Source: Mangrovibacterium lignilyticum (GTDB taxonomy: Bacteria; Bacteroidota; Bacteroidia; Bacteroidales; Prolixibacteraceae). Taken from it: DNA of 64,000 bases. This document shows, piece after piece, positions 52,633 to 63,182 of this stretch. Below the pieces are notes generated by a model. It had not been told where the DNA came from and ran no database searches. It saw only the letters and a list, made by a program, of their open reading frames with translations. How positions within the stretch are numbered: the stretch's first letter is position 1; each line of letters begins with the position of its first letter. The stretch is from assembly GCF_010882175.1 (NCBI RefSeq), contig NZ_WKLH01000003.1:186001-250000 (forward strand), read 5' to 3'. The position numbers and the translations under genes were made by a program.

Positions 52633-54261
52633 ATGAAAACAAATAAAATCATCTATACGCTGGCAATTGTGTTTTCCCTGGCTTGGACCGGTTGCGACAC
52701 TTTTCTGGAATCGACGCCTGACGACCGGATTACCGGAGAGAACTTCTATCAAACTGAGGAGGACTTTAAAGCAGCAACTGCTCCGCTTTACAATAAGGTT
52801 TGGTTCGACTTTAACGACAAATTTTATTACGGTTTGGGCGATGGTCGCGCTTATAATTTATATGCGCCCTACTCGGATTACATTTATCCGTTCAGCGATT
52901 TGACAGAGACCGGATTAACGGGACCTTTGGTGTCGGCCTGGCAATCGTTTTACAATGTTATTCAACAATCCAATAAGGTTATTATCGGCATCACCGGAAG
53001 TAGTGTTAATGAATCAGTGAAAAACCAATACATCGCCGAAGCCCGTTTTATGCGCGGTGCCGCTTATTGGTATCTGGTTTCTTTGTGGGGTGATGTTATT
53101 ATTTCTGAAAATCCAAATGAATTGGTTAGTAACCCGATTGTGAATACCAATCCACGTGCGGATGTGTACGAGTTTGTGATGCGTGATTTGGAGTATGCCG
53201 CCAAATATTTGCCTGAGCAAGCTGCACAATCCGGTCGGTTGACCAAATACAGCGCGTTTGGAATGTTGTCGCGGATTTATCTTTCATACGCTGGGTTGAG
53301 CGATAATCCCAATAGTGGTACACGCGATCAGGAATACCTTGATATGGCTAAAAAGGCAGCAGAAATGGTTATCAATAATGGTCCCTACGAGTTAATGGAA
53401 AACTACGCAGAGCTTTTCAAAATTGAAAATAACAACAATTCCGAATCTCTGTTTGCCCTGCAATGGGTTCCTAATGGCGATTATGGGGTGAATAATACAC
53501 AGCAAGCCTACTTTGCTGCAGGTTCCGAAATTACCGGCGACGATGCTGCCTGGGGTTATTGGACCAGAGCATCAGTTGATGTGCTGCAGGAATATGAATC
53601 AGCCGACCTTCGCCGAAAAGCAACCTGGATGGGATATGGCGACTTCTATCCAGAGATCAGTAAAGCCGCCGGTGGTTATACCTATGAAAAGACTCAAGAA
53701 GCGTTGAATGTGAAAAAAGGTGTGGTCGGATCGACCAAGGACAACGCCAGTATTTCGCGAATGAATTCAGCCTTGAATACCTACATGATGCGTTTGGCGG
53801 AAGTATATCTCAATTATGCTGAAGCCGTTTTGGGAAACTCCGAAAGCACCTCGGATGCAACTGCATTGATGTATGTTAATATGCTTCGGGAACGCGCCGG
53901 ATTGGATGACAAAGCAACGCTTACTTATGACGATCTTATTCATGAAAGAAGAGTGGAGCTCTGTATGGAAGGGCAATACTGGTATGATCTGGTTCGTCGT
54001 TCGTATTACAAACAGCAGGAAACGATCAACTACATCACGGCACAGGACCGAGGAACTATTTTCCCGATTTTGTATGATACGTCAACGAACACCGTAACGG
54101 AAGATACCAGCCGTGACCGAGGTTCTCGTGCAATCGGTCAGATTGATGAAAGCATTTTTCTGCTACCCCTGCCGGAATCAGAAGTGGTACAAAACCCCTT
54201 GTTGAAAGAAGATCCCGTTCCTTATGAGTTTATTGAAGAGCGGATAGCGGACTTATTCTAA
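52633..54261 (+). CDS. susD: SusD/RagB-type nutrient-binding lipoprotein
   Basis: Outer-leaflet lipoprotein that caps SusC. The lipobox AWTGC gives Cys21. 542 residues with the N-terminal SusD pattern (LESTPDDRITGENFYQTEEDF), helical TPR-like pairs (EARFMRGAAYWYLVSLWGDV) and a C-terminal part with LNYAEAVLG and ELCMEGQYWYDLVRR. All are hallmarks of the RagB/SusD family. Together with SusC it forms the import complex. Confidence 0.95.
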   Translation: MKTNKIIYTLAIVFSLAWTGCDTFLESTPDDRITGENFYQTEEDFKAATAPLYNKVWFDFNDKFYYGLGDGRAYNLYAPYSDYIYPFSDLTETGLTGPLVSAWQSFYNVIQQSNKVIIGITGSSVNESVKNQYIAEARFMRGAAYWYLVSLWGDVIISENPNELVSNPIVNTNPRADVYEFVMRDLEYAAKYLPEQAAQSGRLTKYSAFGMLSRIYLSYAGLSDNPNSGTRDQEYLDMAKKAAEMVINNGPYELMENYAELFKIENNNNSESLFALQWVPNGDYGVNNTQQAYFAAGSEITGDDAAWGYWTRASVDVLQEYESADLRRKATWMGYGDFYPEISKAAGGYTYEKTQEALNVKKGVVGSTKDNASISRMNSALNTYMMRLAEVYLNYAEAVLGNSESTSDATALMYVNMLRERAGLDDKATLTYDDLIHERRVELCMEGQYWYDLVRRSYYKQQETINYITAQDRGTIFPILYDTSTNTVTEDTSRDRGSRAIGQIDESIFLLPLPESEVVQNPLLKEDPVPYEFIEERIADLF

Positions 54262-54302
54262 TCCGTGGACAATTGAATTAGAATTAAAAAACACCGATTG
54301 AT

Positions 54303-55688
54303 ATGAAAAATATATTCTCAAATAAAAATCGTTGGGCATCCATAGCTTTCCTGGGATTGCTGGTTTTCACCATGCTGTTTTCGGCTTGTGAAGATGATGA
54401 ATTCGCTAATGGCCCAATTACGATCACCAAAGTATTTTTGGAAGATGCTTCATCATCCGTACCGGACAGGGAAGTGTCGTTTGCGCGGCTGGGACAATTG
54501 CTACGCATTGAAGGATCTGGATTTACGGGTCTGAAGAAAGTATACATTAATGGCTATTCCAGTTATTTCAACCCGGTTTATGTTTCCGACAATTCAATGT
54601 TGGTGAGTGTTTCGAAAAACACACCGACTGTTGAAGCTGACGCGGAAGTGAGAAACACCATTCAATTCATGAATGATTCGTACGATATCGTTTTTCCATT
54701 CGAGATCCGTTCGTCCGCTCCAGGCATCACCAGTATTTCGAACACACTGCCGTTGGCCGGCGAAACAATCACTATTTACGGTTCGGGATTGGTTGAGGTG
54801 AGTAAAGTTGTGTTTCCTGGCGATGTTGAAGTGACTGACGGAATTACTTCAGATACCGATGGTGAGTTCTTTATCGTAACTGTTCCGGATGGGGTTTCAG
54901 AAGAAGGCGGTTCGTTGATGATTGAATGTTCCAATGGTGGAGCGTATTCACCGGCTTATTTCAACTTTAAAAACGGCGTTATTCTGGATTTTGATGGTAT
55001 GGGAGCCCAGGGCTATTGGGGAAGCTCAACCAGTATGATTAAACCGGATGACCTGGAGTCAGCTTCAGTTGGTACCGGCAATGTTTCGCAAGGAACGTAT
55101 GTGGCTCATCGCCCGGCACGCATTGCTTCGTTTGGGGCTGCTAAAAACCGCCTGTCAGAAGTGTGGACTGCCGGAAACGATGTGGACGACTGGCGTGGAC
55201 AATTGACGCCATACATTCCGGCTTCGACACCGTTGGATGAAGTGGCTTTCCAGTTCGATATTTTTGTTCCTCAGGCCTGGTCCGGATCTGGATTCCTGAA
55301 GATCTGTCTGGTCAATGGTTTTAATGGAGGTGAATGGTCCGGCAACTGCTACAATTACGTGCCGTGGGTAATCGACGGTGAAGTTGTTCCCTTCGAAACA
55401 GAAGGTTGGACAACGGTTACCGTTCCGCTGAATATGTTATATGCTTTCACCGATGGTGACTTTACGTTTGAGGATGTATTAACAACCCGCGAAACATCCA
55501 GCTACAAAAACTTCGGTTTTTACTTCGAGAACTCTGACTTCACCCTTCAGAATATTACCGGGAATGATGCTGATAGCGAAACTGAATTTCCTTCGGCTGA
55601 AACCTCTGTAGATGTATACACCGATAATTGGCGGATTGTATCGTTAGCAACACCTGTTTACAGCGATTTCCCCGATGTTGAAGAATAA
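54303..55688 (+). CDS. Surface glycan-binding lipoprotein with IPT/TIG domains
   Basis: 461 residues with lipobox LFSAC (Cys29). One or two IPT/TIG immunoglobulin-like domains (about 45-240; [23 protein letters not shown] and [19 protein letters not shown]) are followed by a C-terminal glycan-binding domain of the type seen after SusD in xylan loci. It is comparable in position to the Bacteroides SGBPs that bind polysaccharide at the cell surface, and is likely to bind xylan because of its neighbour. No enzyme motif is present. Confidence 0.83.
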   Translation: MKNIFSNKNRWASIAFLGLLVFTMLFSACEDDEFANGPITITKVFLEDASSSVPDREVSFARLGQLLRIEGSGFTGLKKVYINGYSSYFNPVYVSDNSMLVSVSKNTPTVEADAEVRNTIQFMNDSYDIVFPFEIRSSAPGITSISNTLPLAGETITIYGSGLVEVSKVVFPGDVEVTDGITSDTDGEFFIVTVPDGVSEEGGSLMIECSNGGAYSPAYFNFKNGVILDFDGMGAQGYWGSSTSMIKPDDLESASVGTGNVSQGTYVAHRPARIASFGAAKNRLSEVWTAGNDVDDWRGQLTPYIPASTPLDEVAFQFDIFVPQAWSGSGFLKICLVNGFNGGEWSGNCYNYVPWVIDGEVVPFETEGWTTVTVPLNMLYAFTDGDFTFEDVLTTRETSSYKNFGFYFENSDFTLQNITGNDADSETEFPSAETSVDVYTDNWRIVSLATPVYSDFPDVEE

Positions 55689-55707
55689 ACCCTAAACCTA
55701 GAGAAAT

Positions 55708-57897
55708 ATGAACTATAAAAATATAATTCCTTTCATTGCGCTGTCGTCACTCTTGCTGACCTCTTGCGATGATCAGATCATGGATTGGTACACAGATCCA
55801 TCACATGGTGAAATAACAGCCTCGGAACTTCCTTTGGAGTTGGCTGAAAAAATAGAGCGCTACGAGGCATTGAATACTTATACAGACTTTACCCTGGGAG
55901 CAGGCATCGGTTTGGATTTGTATATGAATGATGAAACTTACCGGAACATTACGAATGCCAACTTCGATGAGGTAACAGTTGGCTACGGTATGAAGCACGG
56001 GCCGATGGTTGCCTCCGACGGTAGCTTGAAGTTTGATGCGGTGGATGCTTTTATTGCCAAAACCAAAGAAGCAGGATTAAGTACTTTTGGACACACGCTG
56101 CTATGGCATCAAAACCAAAATGCCAGTTACCTGAATGGCTTGATCGCGCCAACAGTGATTCCGGCTCCGGCAGGAAGCAATTCACTGGATTTGTCGGGTT
56201 TGAAAGATGGTTCGCTTTCAGGCTGGGGTGCATGGAACAATGGGGCTGGTATTTCGGTTGAAGACGGATCCGGATTGTCAAGCAGTTCACAAGCTGTGAA
56301 AATGATTGCTTCATCGAGCTCAAACGCGGCTTATAACCTGCAACTGATTACCCCGGATATTACGATTGTTAGTGGACATACTTATGAAGTGTCTTTCTAC
56401 ATAAAGTCAGATCAGGCAGGTAAAGGCCGTCTTTCATTCGATGGATTGGAAAACAACTACCCCTGGAAAGACTGGTTTAATACCGGTGGTTCCTGGACTG
56501 AGGCTTTTGAAACAACTTCGGAATGGCAACAAGTGAAAATTACGATAAGTGATTTCGCAGCATCATCATTTAAAATTGCTTTCGACCTGGGCTACCTGCC
56601 CGATGTGAATTATTTCATTGATGTTGATAATATCATGGTGATTGATTTGGATGCCGAACCTACAATTGTGAATTTGATTACAAATGGTGATTTTGAAAGC
56701 GGAACCCTGGATGGCTGGGGAGGCTGGGGAAATGGATCGAGTCGAGCAGTTTCGGCTACCGGTGAAGGCTATGGCGACACCGGTTACGCGATGGTCTTAA
56801 CAAACCCAACAGCAGCCAGCAACTACCAGGCACAACAAGTTTACACCTTCGCAGCTGCGTTGGAACAAGGCGTTGACTACACTTGTACTTTCATGGTCAA
56901 GGCTGATGTTGCTGCAAACCTTCAGGTTGAAATTCAAAGTGCCGATTATAGTGCCAATTATTATGGCGGGATTGCTGTGGGCACCAGTTGGATGCAAGTG
57001 CAAAAAACCATTACCCCTACGACTGCTGATCGGATCAAGTTTATTTTCGACTTTGGCGAAACAGCCTGTACGTATCACATCGACGATATTGTGTTTGCAA
57101 AAGCTGAAGGTGGTGGTTCGCCATCCGGCCCGACAATCATTGAGAAAACCGATGAGGAAAAGGCTCAGATCATTGGTGATGCGATGGAAAGCTGGATTTC
57201 CGGAATGGTTAGTCATTACAAAACAGATATTCATGCTTGGGATGTGGTGAACGAGCCAATGCGTGAAAACGGGGAAGTTCGTGATGGTGACGTGACCGAT
57301 CTGGCTGACGATGAATTCTACTGGTTAAAATACCTGGGTAAAGACTATGCGGTAACCGCTTTCAATTTAGCTCGTCAGAACGGAAATTTGGACGATAAAC
57401 TATTTATCAACGATTATAACCTGGAGTCAAACTTGACTAAATGTGACGGCTTGATTGCTTATGTTCAATATATTGAAGATATGGGAGCAACTGTTGATGG
57501 AATTGGAACACAGATGCATATTTCTTCAAGCACCGATAAAGACATGATTGTGCAAATGTTCCAAAGGCTGGCCGCTTCTGGTAAGCTCATTAAAATTTCA
57601 GAACTGGATGTCCGCTTGGGTACAGCATCGCCAACTGCCGAGCAACTAACCGCTCAGTCCGATATGTATCAATATGTCATCGATCAGTATCGGGAGATTA
57701 TTCCAATTGCCCAGCAATACGGAATTACAATTTGGGGAATTTCGGATAACGAGCAGGAACACGAGTATTGGTTGCCGGATGAGTCGCCAAACTTGTGGGA
57801 TGCGAATTACAACCGCAAGCATGCATACAAAGGAGCGGCGGATGGTCTGGCCGGAAAAGATGTGAGCGAAGATTTCTCCGGCGAATTACAATATTAA
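55708..57897 (+). CDS. GH10 endo-beta-1,4-xylanase with two inserted carbohydrate-binding modules
   Basis: 729-residue surface lipoprotein (lipobox LLTSC, Cys20). The GH10 barrel begins at about 45-135 (TLLWHQNQ at 131-137), then is interrupted by two similar modules of CBM4/CBM22-type (about 158-315 and 325-473; SGWGAW and DGWGGWGNG starts). The barrel resumes at about 480. The acid/base is E516 in DVVNEP and the nucleophile E632 in ISELD. The C-terminal WGISDNEQEHEYW and PLLWD-like end complete the fold. Probably attacks xylan at the cell surface. It ends in a terminator. Confidence 0.93.
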   Translation: MNYKNIIPFIALSSLLLTSCDDQIMDWYTDPSHGEITASELPLELAEKIERYEALNTYTDFTLGAGIGLDLYMNDETYRNITNANFDEVTVGYGMKHGPMVASDGSLKFDAVDAFIAKTKEAGLSTFGHTLLWHQNQNASYLNGLIAPTVIPAPAGSNSLDLSGLKDGSLSGWGAWNNGAGISVEDGSGLSSSSQAVKMIASSSSNAAYNLQLITPDITIVSGHTYEVSFYIKSDQAGKGRLSFDGLENNYPWKDWFNTGGSWTEAFETTSEWQQVKITISDFAASSFKIAFDLGYLPDVNYFIDVDNIMVIDLDAEPTIVNLITNGDFESGTLDGWGGWGNGSSRAVSATGEGYGDTGYAMVLTNPTAASNYQAQQVYTFAAALEQGVDYTCTFMVKADVAANLQVEIQSADYSANYYGGIAVGTSWMQVQKTITPTTADRIKFIFDFGETACTYHIDDIVFAKAEGGGSPSGPTIIEKTDEEKAQIIGDAMESWISGMVSHYKTDIHAWDVVNEPMRENGEVRDGDVTDLADDEFYWLKYLGKDYAVTAFNLARQNGNLDDKLFINDYNLESNLTKCDGLIAYVQYIEDMGATVDGIGTQMHISSSTDKDMIVQMFQRLAASGKLIKISELDVRLGTASPTAEQLTAQSDMYQYVIDQYREIIPIAQQYGITIWGISDNEQEHEYWLPDESPNLWDANYNRKHAYKGAADGLAGKDVSEDFSGELQY

Positions 57898-57916
57898 CCC
57901 TTCATCTTCCCAATTA

Positions 57917-57949
57917 AGCAGAGGTAGCTTTCGGGCTGCTTCTGCTTTT
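57917..57949 (+). terminator. Intrinsic terminator of the PUL operon
   Basis: 12-bp stem with two G-U pairs (57917-57928 and 57935-57946), a 6-nt loop and a short T-run. Confidence 0.75.
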
Positions 57950-57974
57950 ACCGGAAATCCGAATTGAGAAACAC

Positions 57975-58332
57975 ATGGAATCTTTCAGACTACGATTCGG
58001 TATTTTTTGGTTCTTTTTTGTATTCAGGTCTATGCCCAACAGACTTACGAATTTTCATTATTACGAAAGAAAGAAGCTCGGTTTCTGGTTTATGGAAGAC
58101 CTTTTTTTGATTTGGTGTAAATCAGGCCTTGGCTTATAGATTTGTACGGCTATGTCAATAAAGACATGGTAGCTGGGGGCACGAGCATGTTCTGCCCGAG
58201 TTGGTCGTTGCCTGGGTTAAATTGCTTGTTCGCGTTTATCCATCCATCCCCTTCTTGGTGTTCAGAACATTGGCGGCGGTGTTTCCCTTTTTCGTGAACG
58301 TATGGTTTATTTTAATGGACTATCCGACGGAT
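57975..58332 (+). pseudogene. Decayed gene remnants between the xylan PUL and cyoA
   Basis: The 880-bp stretch 57898-58777 has no intact gene. From 57975 a signal-peptide-like run is shifted after the F-rich stretch into a frame reading QVYAQQTYEF, then RFLVYGRPFF before a stop, which resembles the beginning of a secreted glycosidase (VDGKPF-type N-terminus of GH35-like enzymes). A second readable piece at about 58165-58335 reads GSWGHEHVLPELVVAW and then continues across a shift as VQNIGGGVSLFRERMV; I do not recognise its parent. Both look like eroded coding sequence. After about 58340 I see nothing that I can support. Confidence 0.4.
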
Positions 58333-58777
58333 TAATCCTTTGGCTTTTTGCATAATTTTTTCGGGATTCGCTTCAGTGAGTATTGGAAGCCTATTTACAG
58401 AATTTTTTTTCAAAAAGAGGTAATGTTGTAGAGCATGTGTAATAAATTGATAAAGAATGAGTTTGGGTTTTTCAAGTTAAACTGAATATCAAAAGATTCT
58501 TAAATCTTCTTAATAGGGTTTAACTTTTCAAATTTACGTTTGTTCTTTGTACCTGTTGTTGCCATCCTTACTCTGGTGGAATGATTCAGAAACAGGACTT
58601 AAAATCACGGTAACAGAGCTAACTAAACAAACTAATTAAGCAAAGCAGTTGCTTGAATTGGTAAACTGATTGGTTGAAGTGTAAATCTTTGGCTTAAGAA
58701 AGCTTTTGCCAATTTAGTTGAGCATGGAAAACGGTTTCTTAGTTGATTTTGAAATTATATAGACTTTAAAAAGAAAT

Positions 58778-59734
58778 ATGAGTTCGTCAGTTAAAAAGAA
58801 GGGGATTAAGTTTTTAAAAGGGACCTTGCTGGTTTTGATGGCTATTTTCGCTGGAGGGTGCAAAAAGATGGTTGTACTCGAATCGAAAGGTGCTGTCGGA
58901 GTTGAGCAGGCATTTTTAATTAAGATAGCATTCCTGTTAATGCTAATCGTAGTGCTACCGGTATTTGTCATGGTTATCTGGTTTTCAATCCGGTACCGGG
59001 CATCGAATACCAAAGCAACTTTCAAACCAAAATGGACACACTCCAATGCTGTTGAGGCGGTAGTGTGGGGAGTACCCGTTGCCATTATTATTGTACTGGG
59101 CTACATAACCTGGGAAAGTACACACGAGTTGAATCCATATAAACCGTTGGAATCGGACAACAAGGCGATTGAAATTGATGTGATTTCAACCGATAGCGAT
59201 TGGCTTTTTGTTTATCCGGAATACGGCGTTGCGATCGTCAACCAAATGGTATTCCCGGTTAACACGCCATTGAATTTCCGCCTGACTTCGGGGTCTGTGA
59301 TGACTTCGTTCTTTATCCCGGCTCTAGGTAGCCAGATGTATGCCATGGCCGGAATGCAAACGAAGCTGCACCTGATGGCGAATGAAGTTGGCGTTTTTCG
59401 CGGACACAATATGGAATACAGTGGCAATGGTTATGCTGGGATGAATTTCAATGCCATTTCAACAACACAGGAAGGTTTTGAAAACTGGCTGAAAGGTGTG
59501 AAAGAATCAACCGACAGTCTAAGCGTTGACCGCTTTAAAGACATCAATTCGATGTTCAATATGAACCATCCTGTAACCAGTTTCTCAGCTGTTGAACCCG
59601 ACTTGTTCAACAAGGTTGTGATGGAGAATATGCACTGGATGGGGATGCCTGAGCATAGTGAAATGGAGGAAAAATACGGCGACGAGCCAAAAGGATCCAT
59701 GCACATGATGCACGGACACGGTTCGATGCATTAA
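58778..59734 (+). CDS. cyoA: Cytochrome bo3-type quinol oxidase subunit II
   Basis: 318 residues with a lipobox-like FAGGC (Cys28), two membrane helices (about 47-70 and 90-112) and a C-terminal cupredoxin-like domain with [21 protein letters not shown] and NGYAGMNF. The CuA-ligating cysteines of cytochrome-c oxidases are absent, which shows it is the quinol type. The tail is rich in histidine and methionine (about residues 293-318). It starts the cyoABCD operon. Confidence 0.92.
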   Translation: MSSSVKKKGIKFLKGTLLVLMAIFAGGCKKMVVLESKGAVGVEQAFLIKIAFLLMLIVVLPVFVMVIWFSIRYRASNTKATFKPKWTHSNAVEAVVWGVPVAIIIVLGYITWESTHELNPYKPLESDNKAIEIDVISTDSDWLFVYPEYGVAIVNQMVFPVNTPLNFRLTSGSVMTSFFIPALGSQMYAMAGMQTKLHLMANEVGVFRGHNMEYSGNGYAGMNFNAISTTQEGFENWLKGVKESTDSLSVDRFKDINSMFNMNHPVTSFSAVEPDLFNKVVMENMHWMGMPEHSEMEEKYGDEPKGSMHMMHGHGSMH

Positions 59735-59765
59735 TAACGCTGAAAAATTTTGGAGGAATAAATAT

Positions 59766-61811
59766 ATGTTTGGAAAATTAAGTTTGTCGGATATACCATT
59801 TCACGATCCAATTGTTATGGGCGCTATTGGCAGCTCAACGATTGGTGCGGTGGTCATTCTCGGCTTAATGACTTATTACAAAAAATGGGGTTACTTGTGG
59901 ACCGAATGGCTGACGACAGTCGATCACAAGAAAATTGGAATCATGTACATCATTCTTGCAGGCGTGATGTTGTTGCGTGGTTTCGCTGATGCTGTGATGA
60001 TGCGGGCACAACAGGCCATTGCTGCCGGAGGAAATGAGGGTTATCTAACTGCTCACCACTTCGACCAGGTGTTTGGTGCGCACGGAACCATCATGATTAT
60101 TTTCGTGGCGATGCCTTTCATTATTGGATTGATGAACATCATCATTCCCTTGCAGATTGGTGCACGCGATGTCGCTTTCCCGGTCATGAACTCGGTGAGT
60201 TTCTTTTTGACCGTTGCCGGTGCCGGACTGATGATGATCTCATTGGGTGTTGGCGAATTCTCGAATACCGGATGGACGGGCCTCGCGCCACTGTTCGAAA
60301 AAGAATTTAACCCGGGAGTCGGTGTCGACTACTGGGCCTGGGCTTTTCAGCTTTCCGGGATGGGAACCTTACTCGGAGGGATTAACTTTGTGGTGACCAT
60401 TCTGAAAATGCGCGCTCCGGGTATGAGCCTGATGAAGATGCCGCTGTTTACCTGGACCTCTTTAACGTCAAGTGTATTGATTATTTTCTCGTTCCCGGTA
60501 ATCACAGGTGCGTTGACCCTGTTAACGCTCGACCGCTACCTGGGCATGCACTTCTTCACCAACGATATGGGTGGTAATATGATGATGTGGAACAACCTGT
60601 TCTGGATGTGGGGTCACCCCGAAGTTTACATCGTTATTCTGCCTGCCTTCGGTATTTTCTCCGAAGTGGTATCGACCTTCTCCAGCAAACGTCTTTTTGC
60701 CTATAAATCGCTCGTTTGGGCGACCGCAGTTATTATGATTTTGTCGTTCACCGTATGGTTACACCACTTCTTTACGATGGGGAATACGGTGAATGTGAAT
60801 GTGTTCTTCGGAATTACAACCATGCTGATTGCCATCCCGACAGGGGTAAAGGTCTACGACTGGCTGTTCACCATGTATCGCGGACGGATTCGTTTTACCA
60901 GCCCGATGTACTGGATGCTCGGCTTCCTGACTGCCTTTGTGATTGGTGGTATGACCGGTGTGCTGATGGCGATTCCGGGTGCCGACTATGTGGTGCATAA
61001 CTCGGTGTTCCTCGTGGCTCACTACCACAACATGTTGATTCCCGGTGCGCTGTTTGGCTACTTCGCCGGATTCAGTTACTGGTTCCCGAAAATGTTCGGT
61101 TTCAAACTCGATGAGAAGTGGGGAAAACGGGCGTTCTGGGGCTGGATGATCGGTTTCCTGGTTGCTTTTATGCCCTTGTATGCCGTTGGATTTATGGGGA
61201 TGCCGCGACGGGCAGCCCACTACGACGACCTCAGCTGGCAGCCTTATATGATTACTGCTGCGATTGGTACCGCCATTGTTGGATTGGGTATCGCTTGCCA
61301 GGTGATTCAGTTGGTGGTTAGTTTCCGCAAACGCGAAGAGCTGGAAGATGCGACCGGCGACGCGTGGGACGGCCGTACCCTCGAATGGGCGACAGCTTCA
61401 CCTCCGCCAGAGTATAACTTTGCGGTTGTTCCGGTGGTAGGCGATTTGGATGCCTTCTGGGAGATGAAAGAACAAGGTACAGCTTTCAGGCACTATCCGG
61501 TTTATGCCGACATTCATATGCCGAAGAATCAACCTTACGGGGTGATCATCGGTGGTTTGGCGCTGGGCTTGGGCTTTGCCATGATTTGGTACATCTGGTG
61601 GCTGGCAATTGCCAGTTTGATCGGAATTATTGCCACAATCATCATTTCCGGTTCGAACGATAACGACGGTTACTTGATTCCGGCATCGGAAGTGAAACGG
61701 ATCGAAGATTTGCGTTTCGACCGGATGGCTCAGGCTAAAAAGGAAAAAGAAGAAGAGGTAGAAAAATTAAGCAAAGAAGAAGTTTATGAGTACAGCGACA
61801 AAAACAACTGA
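59766..61811 (+). CDS. cyoB: Cytochrome bo3-type quinol oxidase subunit I
   Basis: 681 residues with the heme-copper oxidase fold. The low-spin heme ligand is in [14 protein letters not shown]; CuB and the cross-linked tyrosine are in [11 protein letters not shown]; the HYH/VAHYHN motif holds further heme and copper ligands. It pumps protons while reducing O2 to water with electrons from quinol. The C-terminus ends in a lysine/glutamate-rich tail overlapping cyoC by 26 bp. Gap to cyoA is 31 bp. Confidence 0.95.
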   Translation: MFGKLSLSDIPFHDPIVMGAIGSSTIGAVVILGLMTYYKKWGYLWTEWLTTVDHKKIGIMYIILAGVMLLRGFADAVMMRAQQAIAAGGNEGYLTAHHFDQVFGAHGTIMIIFVAMPFIIGLMNIIIPLQIGARDVAFPVMNSVSFFLTVAGAGLMMISLGVGEFSNTGWTGLAPLFEKEFNPGVGVDYWAWAFQLSGMGTLLGGINFVVTILKMRAPGMSLMKMPLFTWTSLTSSVLIIFSFPVITGALTLLTLDRYLGMHFFTNDMGGNMMMWNNLFWMWGHPEVYIVILPAFGIFSEVVSTFSSKRLFAYKSLVWATAVIMILSFTVWLHHFFTMGNTVNVNVFFGITTMLIAIPTGVKVYDWLFTMYRGRIRFTSPMYWMLGFLTAFVIGGMTGVLMAIPGADYVVHNSVFLVAHYHNMLIPGALFGYFAGFSYWFPKMFGFKLDEKWGKRAFWGWMIGFLVAFMPLYAVGFMGMPRRAAHYDDLSWQPYMITAAIGTAIVGLGIACQVIQLVVSFRKREELEDATGDAWDGRTLEWATASPPPEYNFAVVPVVGDLDAFWEMKEQGTAFRHYPVYADIHMPKNQPYGVIIGGLALGLGFAMIWYIWWLAIASLIGIIATIIISGSNDNDGYLIPASEVKRIEDLRFDRMAQAKKEKEEEVEKLSKEEVYEYSDKNN

Positions 61812-62397
61812 TATCGCGCATGATGATCATCATGCCCAGCACCAGGCGGAAATAAAGACCTTCGGCTTTTGGGTTTACCTGATGACCGACCTGATTTTAT
61901 TCTCCACCTTTTTTGCCACTTTCGCTGTGCTGGCGAAAAACTATGCCGGCGGGCCCGGAGCAAAAGAACTGTTCGAATTGCCCTTCCTGTTTGTCGAAAC
62001 CATGTTGCTGCTGGTGAGTAGTGTAACCTTCGGTTTTGCGGTAATTGCGCAGCAGCAAGGCAAACAAAAACAAATGCTGACTTACCTGGTGGTGACCGGC
62101 TTACTGGGACTCGGATTCCTCGGAATGGAGCTTTACGAATTTGCCCACATGATTGGCGAAGGCGCCGGTCCCGATCGCAGCGGATTCCTTTCAGCTTTCT
62201 TTACCCTAGTGGGTTTCCACGGTCTTCACGTTACATTTGGTATCGTTTGGCTGACTGTCATGATCATCCAGATTGTGAAAGTCGGGCTGACATCGGGTGT
62301 CGAATCACGCCTGGCACGCTTGAGCCTTTTCTGGCACTTCCTCGACATTGTTTGGGTTGGCGTGTTCACTTTTGTTTACCTGTTTGGGCTGGTTTAA
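61786..62397 (+). CDS. cyoC: Cytochrome bo3-type quinol oxidase subunit III
   Basis: 203 residues with five helices: [24 protein letters not shown] (in parts), [22 protein letters not shown] and the histidine-rich [10 protein letters not shown] near 148-157, followed by [16 protein letters not shown]. These are subunit III motifs. The 26-bp overlap with cyoB suggests coupled translation. Confidence 0.94.
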   Translation: MSTATKTTDIAHDDHHAQHQAEIKTFGFWVYLMTDLILFSTFFATFAVLAKNYAGGPGAKELFELPFLFVETMLLLVSSVTFGFAVIAQQQGKQKQMLTYLVVTGLLGLGFLGMELYEFAHMIGEGAGPDRSGFLSAFFTLVGFHGLHVTFGIVWLTVMIIQIVKVGLTSGVESRLARLSLFWHFLDIVWVGVFTFVYLFGLV

Positions 62398-62430
62398 CCA
62401 AGCGTTTCGTTCATTTTTAAATTGAAAGAT

Positions 62431-62760
62431 ATGTCAAATCACACACATAAAGGGGCTGTCGAAGGCTCTCATTCGAGCGTCAAATCGTACCTGGTTGGCT
62501 TTGTGCTGGCGGTCGTATTCACCCTTATTTCATTTGCCTGTATTGCGCTGGAACAAGTGCCGCGCAAGGTCGCTTTTATCGGCCTGTCCATTGCCGCCTT
62601 GATGCAAATGCTGGTGCACCTGCGTTATTTCCTGCATCTCGACACGTCGAGAGAACAGCGCTGGAATGTCGTTTTTATTGCATTCACCGGCGTGCTGGTC
62701 TTCATTTTTGTGGGCGGCACCATCTGGGTCATGATGACCCTGAACTCACGCATGATGTAG
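62431..62760 (+). CDS. cyoD: Cytochrome bo3-type quinol oxidase subunit IV
   Basis: Small membrane subunit of 109 residues; the ATG at 62431 is used, three codons after an unlikely TTG. Three hydrophobic helices are visible (about 25-45, 52-72, 83-103), matching CyoD, with QMLVHLRYFLHLDTS between helices 2 and 3. No cyoE (heme O synthase) gene follows in the window. Confidence 0.9.
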   Translation: MSNHTHKGAVEGSHSSVKSYLVGFVLAVVFTLISFACIALEQVPRKVAFIGLSIAALMQMLVHLRYFLHLDTSREQRWNVVFIAFTGVLVFIFVGGTIWVMMTLNSRMM

Positions 62761-62789
62761 TAACATAAGAATATCGTATTCGTTGCTTC

Positions 62790-62847
62790 AAGGCAATGTT
62801 GGTGGTTCACGGAAATAGCTATTCCGCCCCTCCGACATTGCCTTTCT
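62790..62847 (+). terminator. Large hairpin after cyoD
   Basis: Outer 10-bp stem AAGGCAATGT/ACATTGCCTT (62790-62799 and 62835-62844). An inner stem-loop based on CGGAA/TTCCG (62810-62814 and 62822-62826) makes it branched. The T-run after it is short (TTTCTTG). Confidence 0.6.
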
Positions 62848-62970
62848 TGTTTTAGGCTGAAATTAACGCCGCATGCCGGTCGTTTTATGCCGTTCGTAAG
62901 GGTGAACGATCAGCATGTTCGGGTGCGAATGTAACGTGCTCTGGGTGAAAGTCTAACGATGTTTGGGATA

Positions 62971-63053
62971 TTTAATACCTGTTAAAAATGTTTTTGATAC
63001 GTATTAAAAATATTTTTAACAGGTATTAGATTTTATTTTGATACGTATTAAAG
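62971..63053. repeat. Four related 18-19 bp boxes between convergent genes
   Basis: Box 1 at 62971-62989 reads TTTAATACCTGTTAAAAAT on +. Boxes 2 (about 62991-63009), 3 (63012-63030) and 4 (63035-63053) read TTTAATACGTATCAAAAA, TCTAATACCTGTTAAAAAT and TTTAATACGTATCAAAAT on -. Boxes 1 and 3 form a perfect 17-bp inverted repeat, and boxes 2 and 4 share a 17-bp direct repeat (62992-63008 and 63036-63052). Centres are 20-23 bp apart, about two DNA turns. The rest of 62848-63182 has no supported feature. Confidence 0.6.
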
Positions 63054-63182
63054 TTCTCTAGGCTCACTGGGTTTCAGTCAACAGGTCACGAGGTTTCTAT
63101 CCGGATCACAGCAATCTCTTCGCCGTTCTACCTTAGAAGACAAGCAGCTGCAGGCCGATGACAGGGGCAGGATTGCCCGCGG

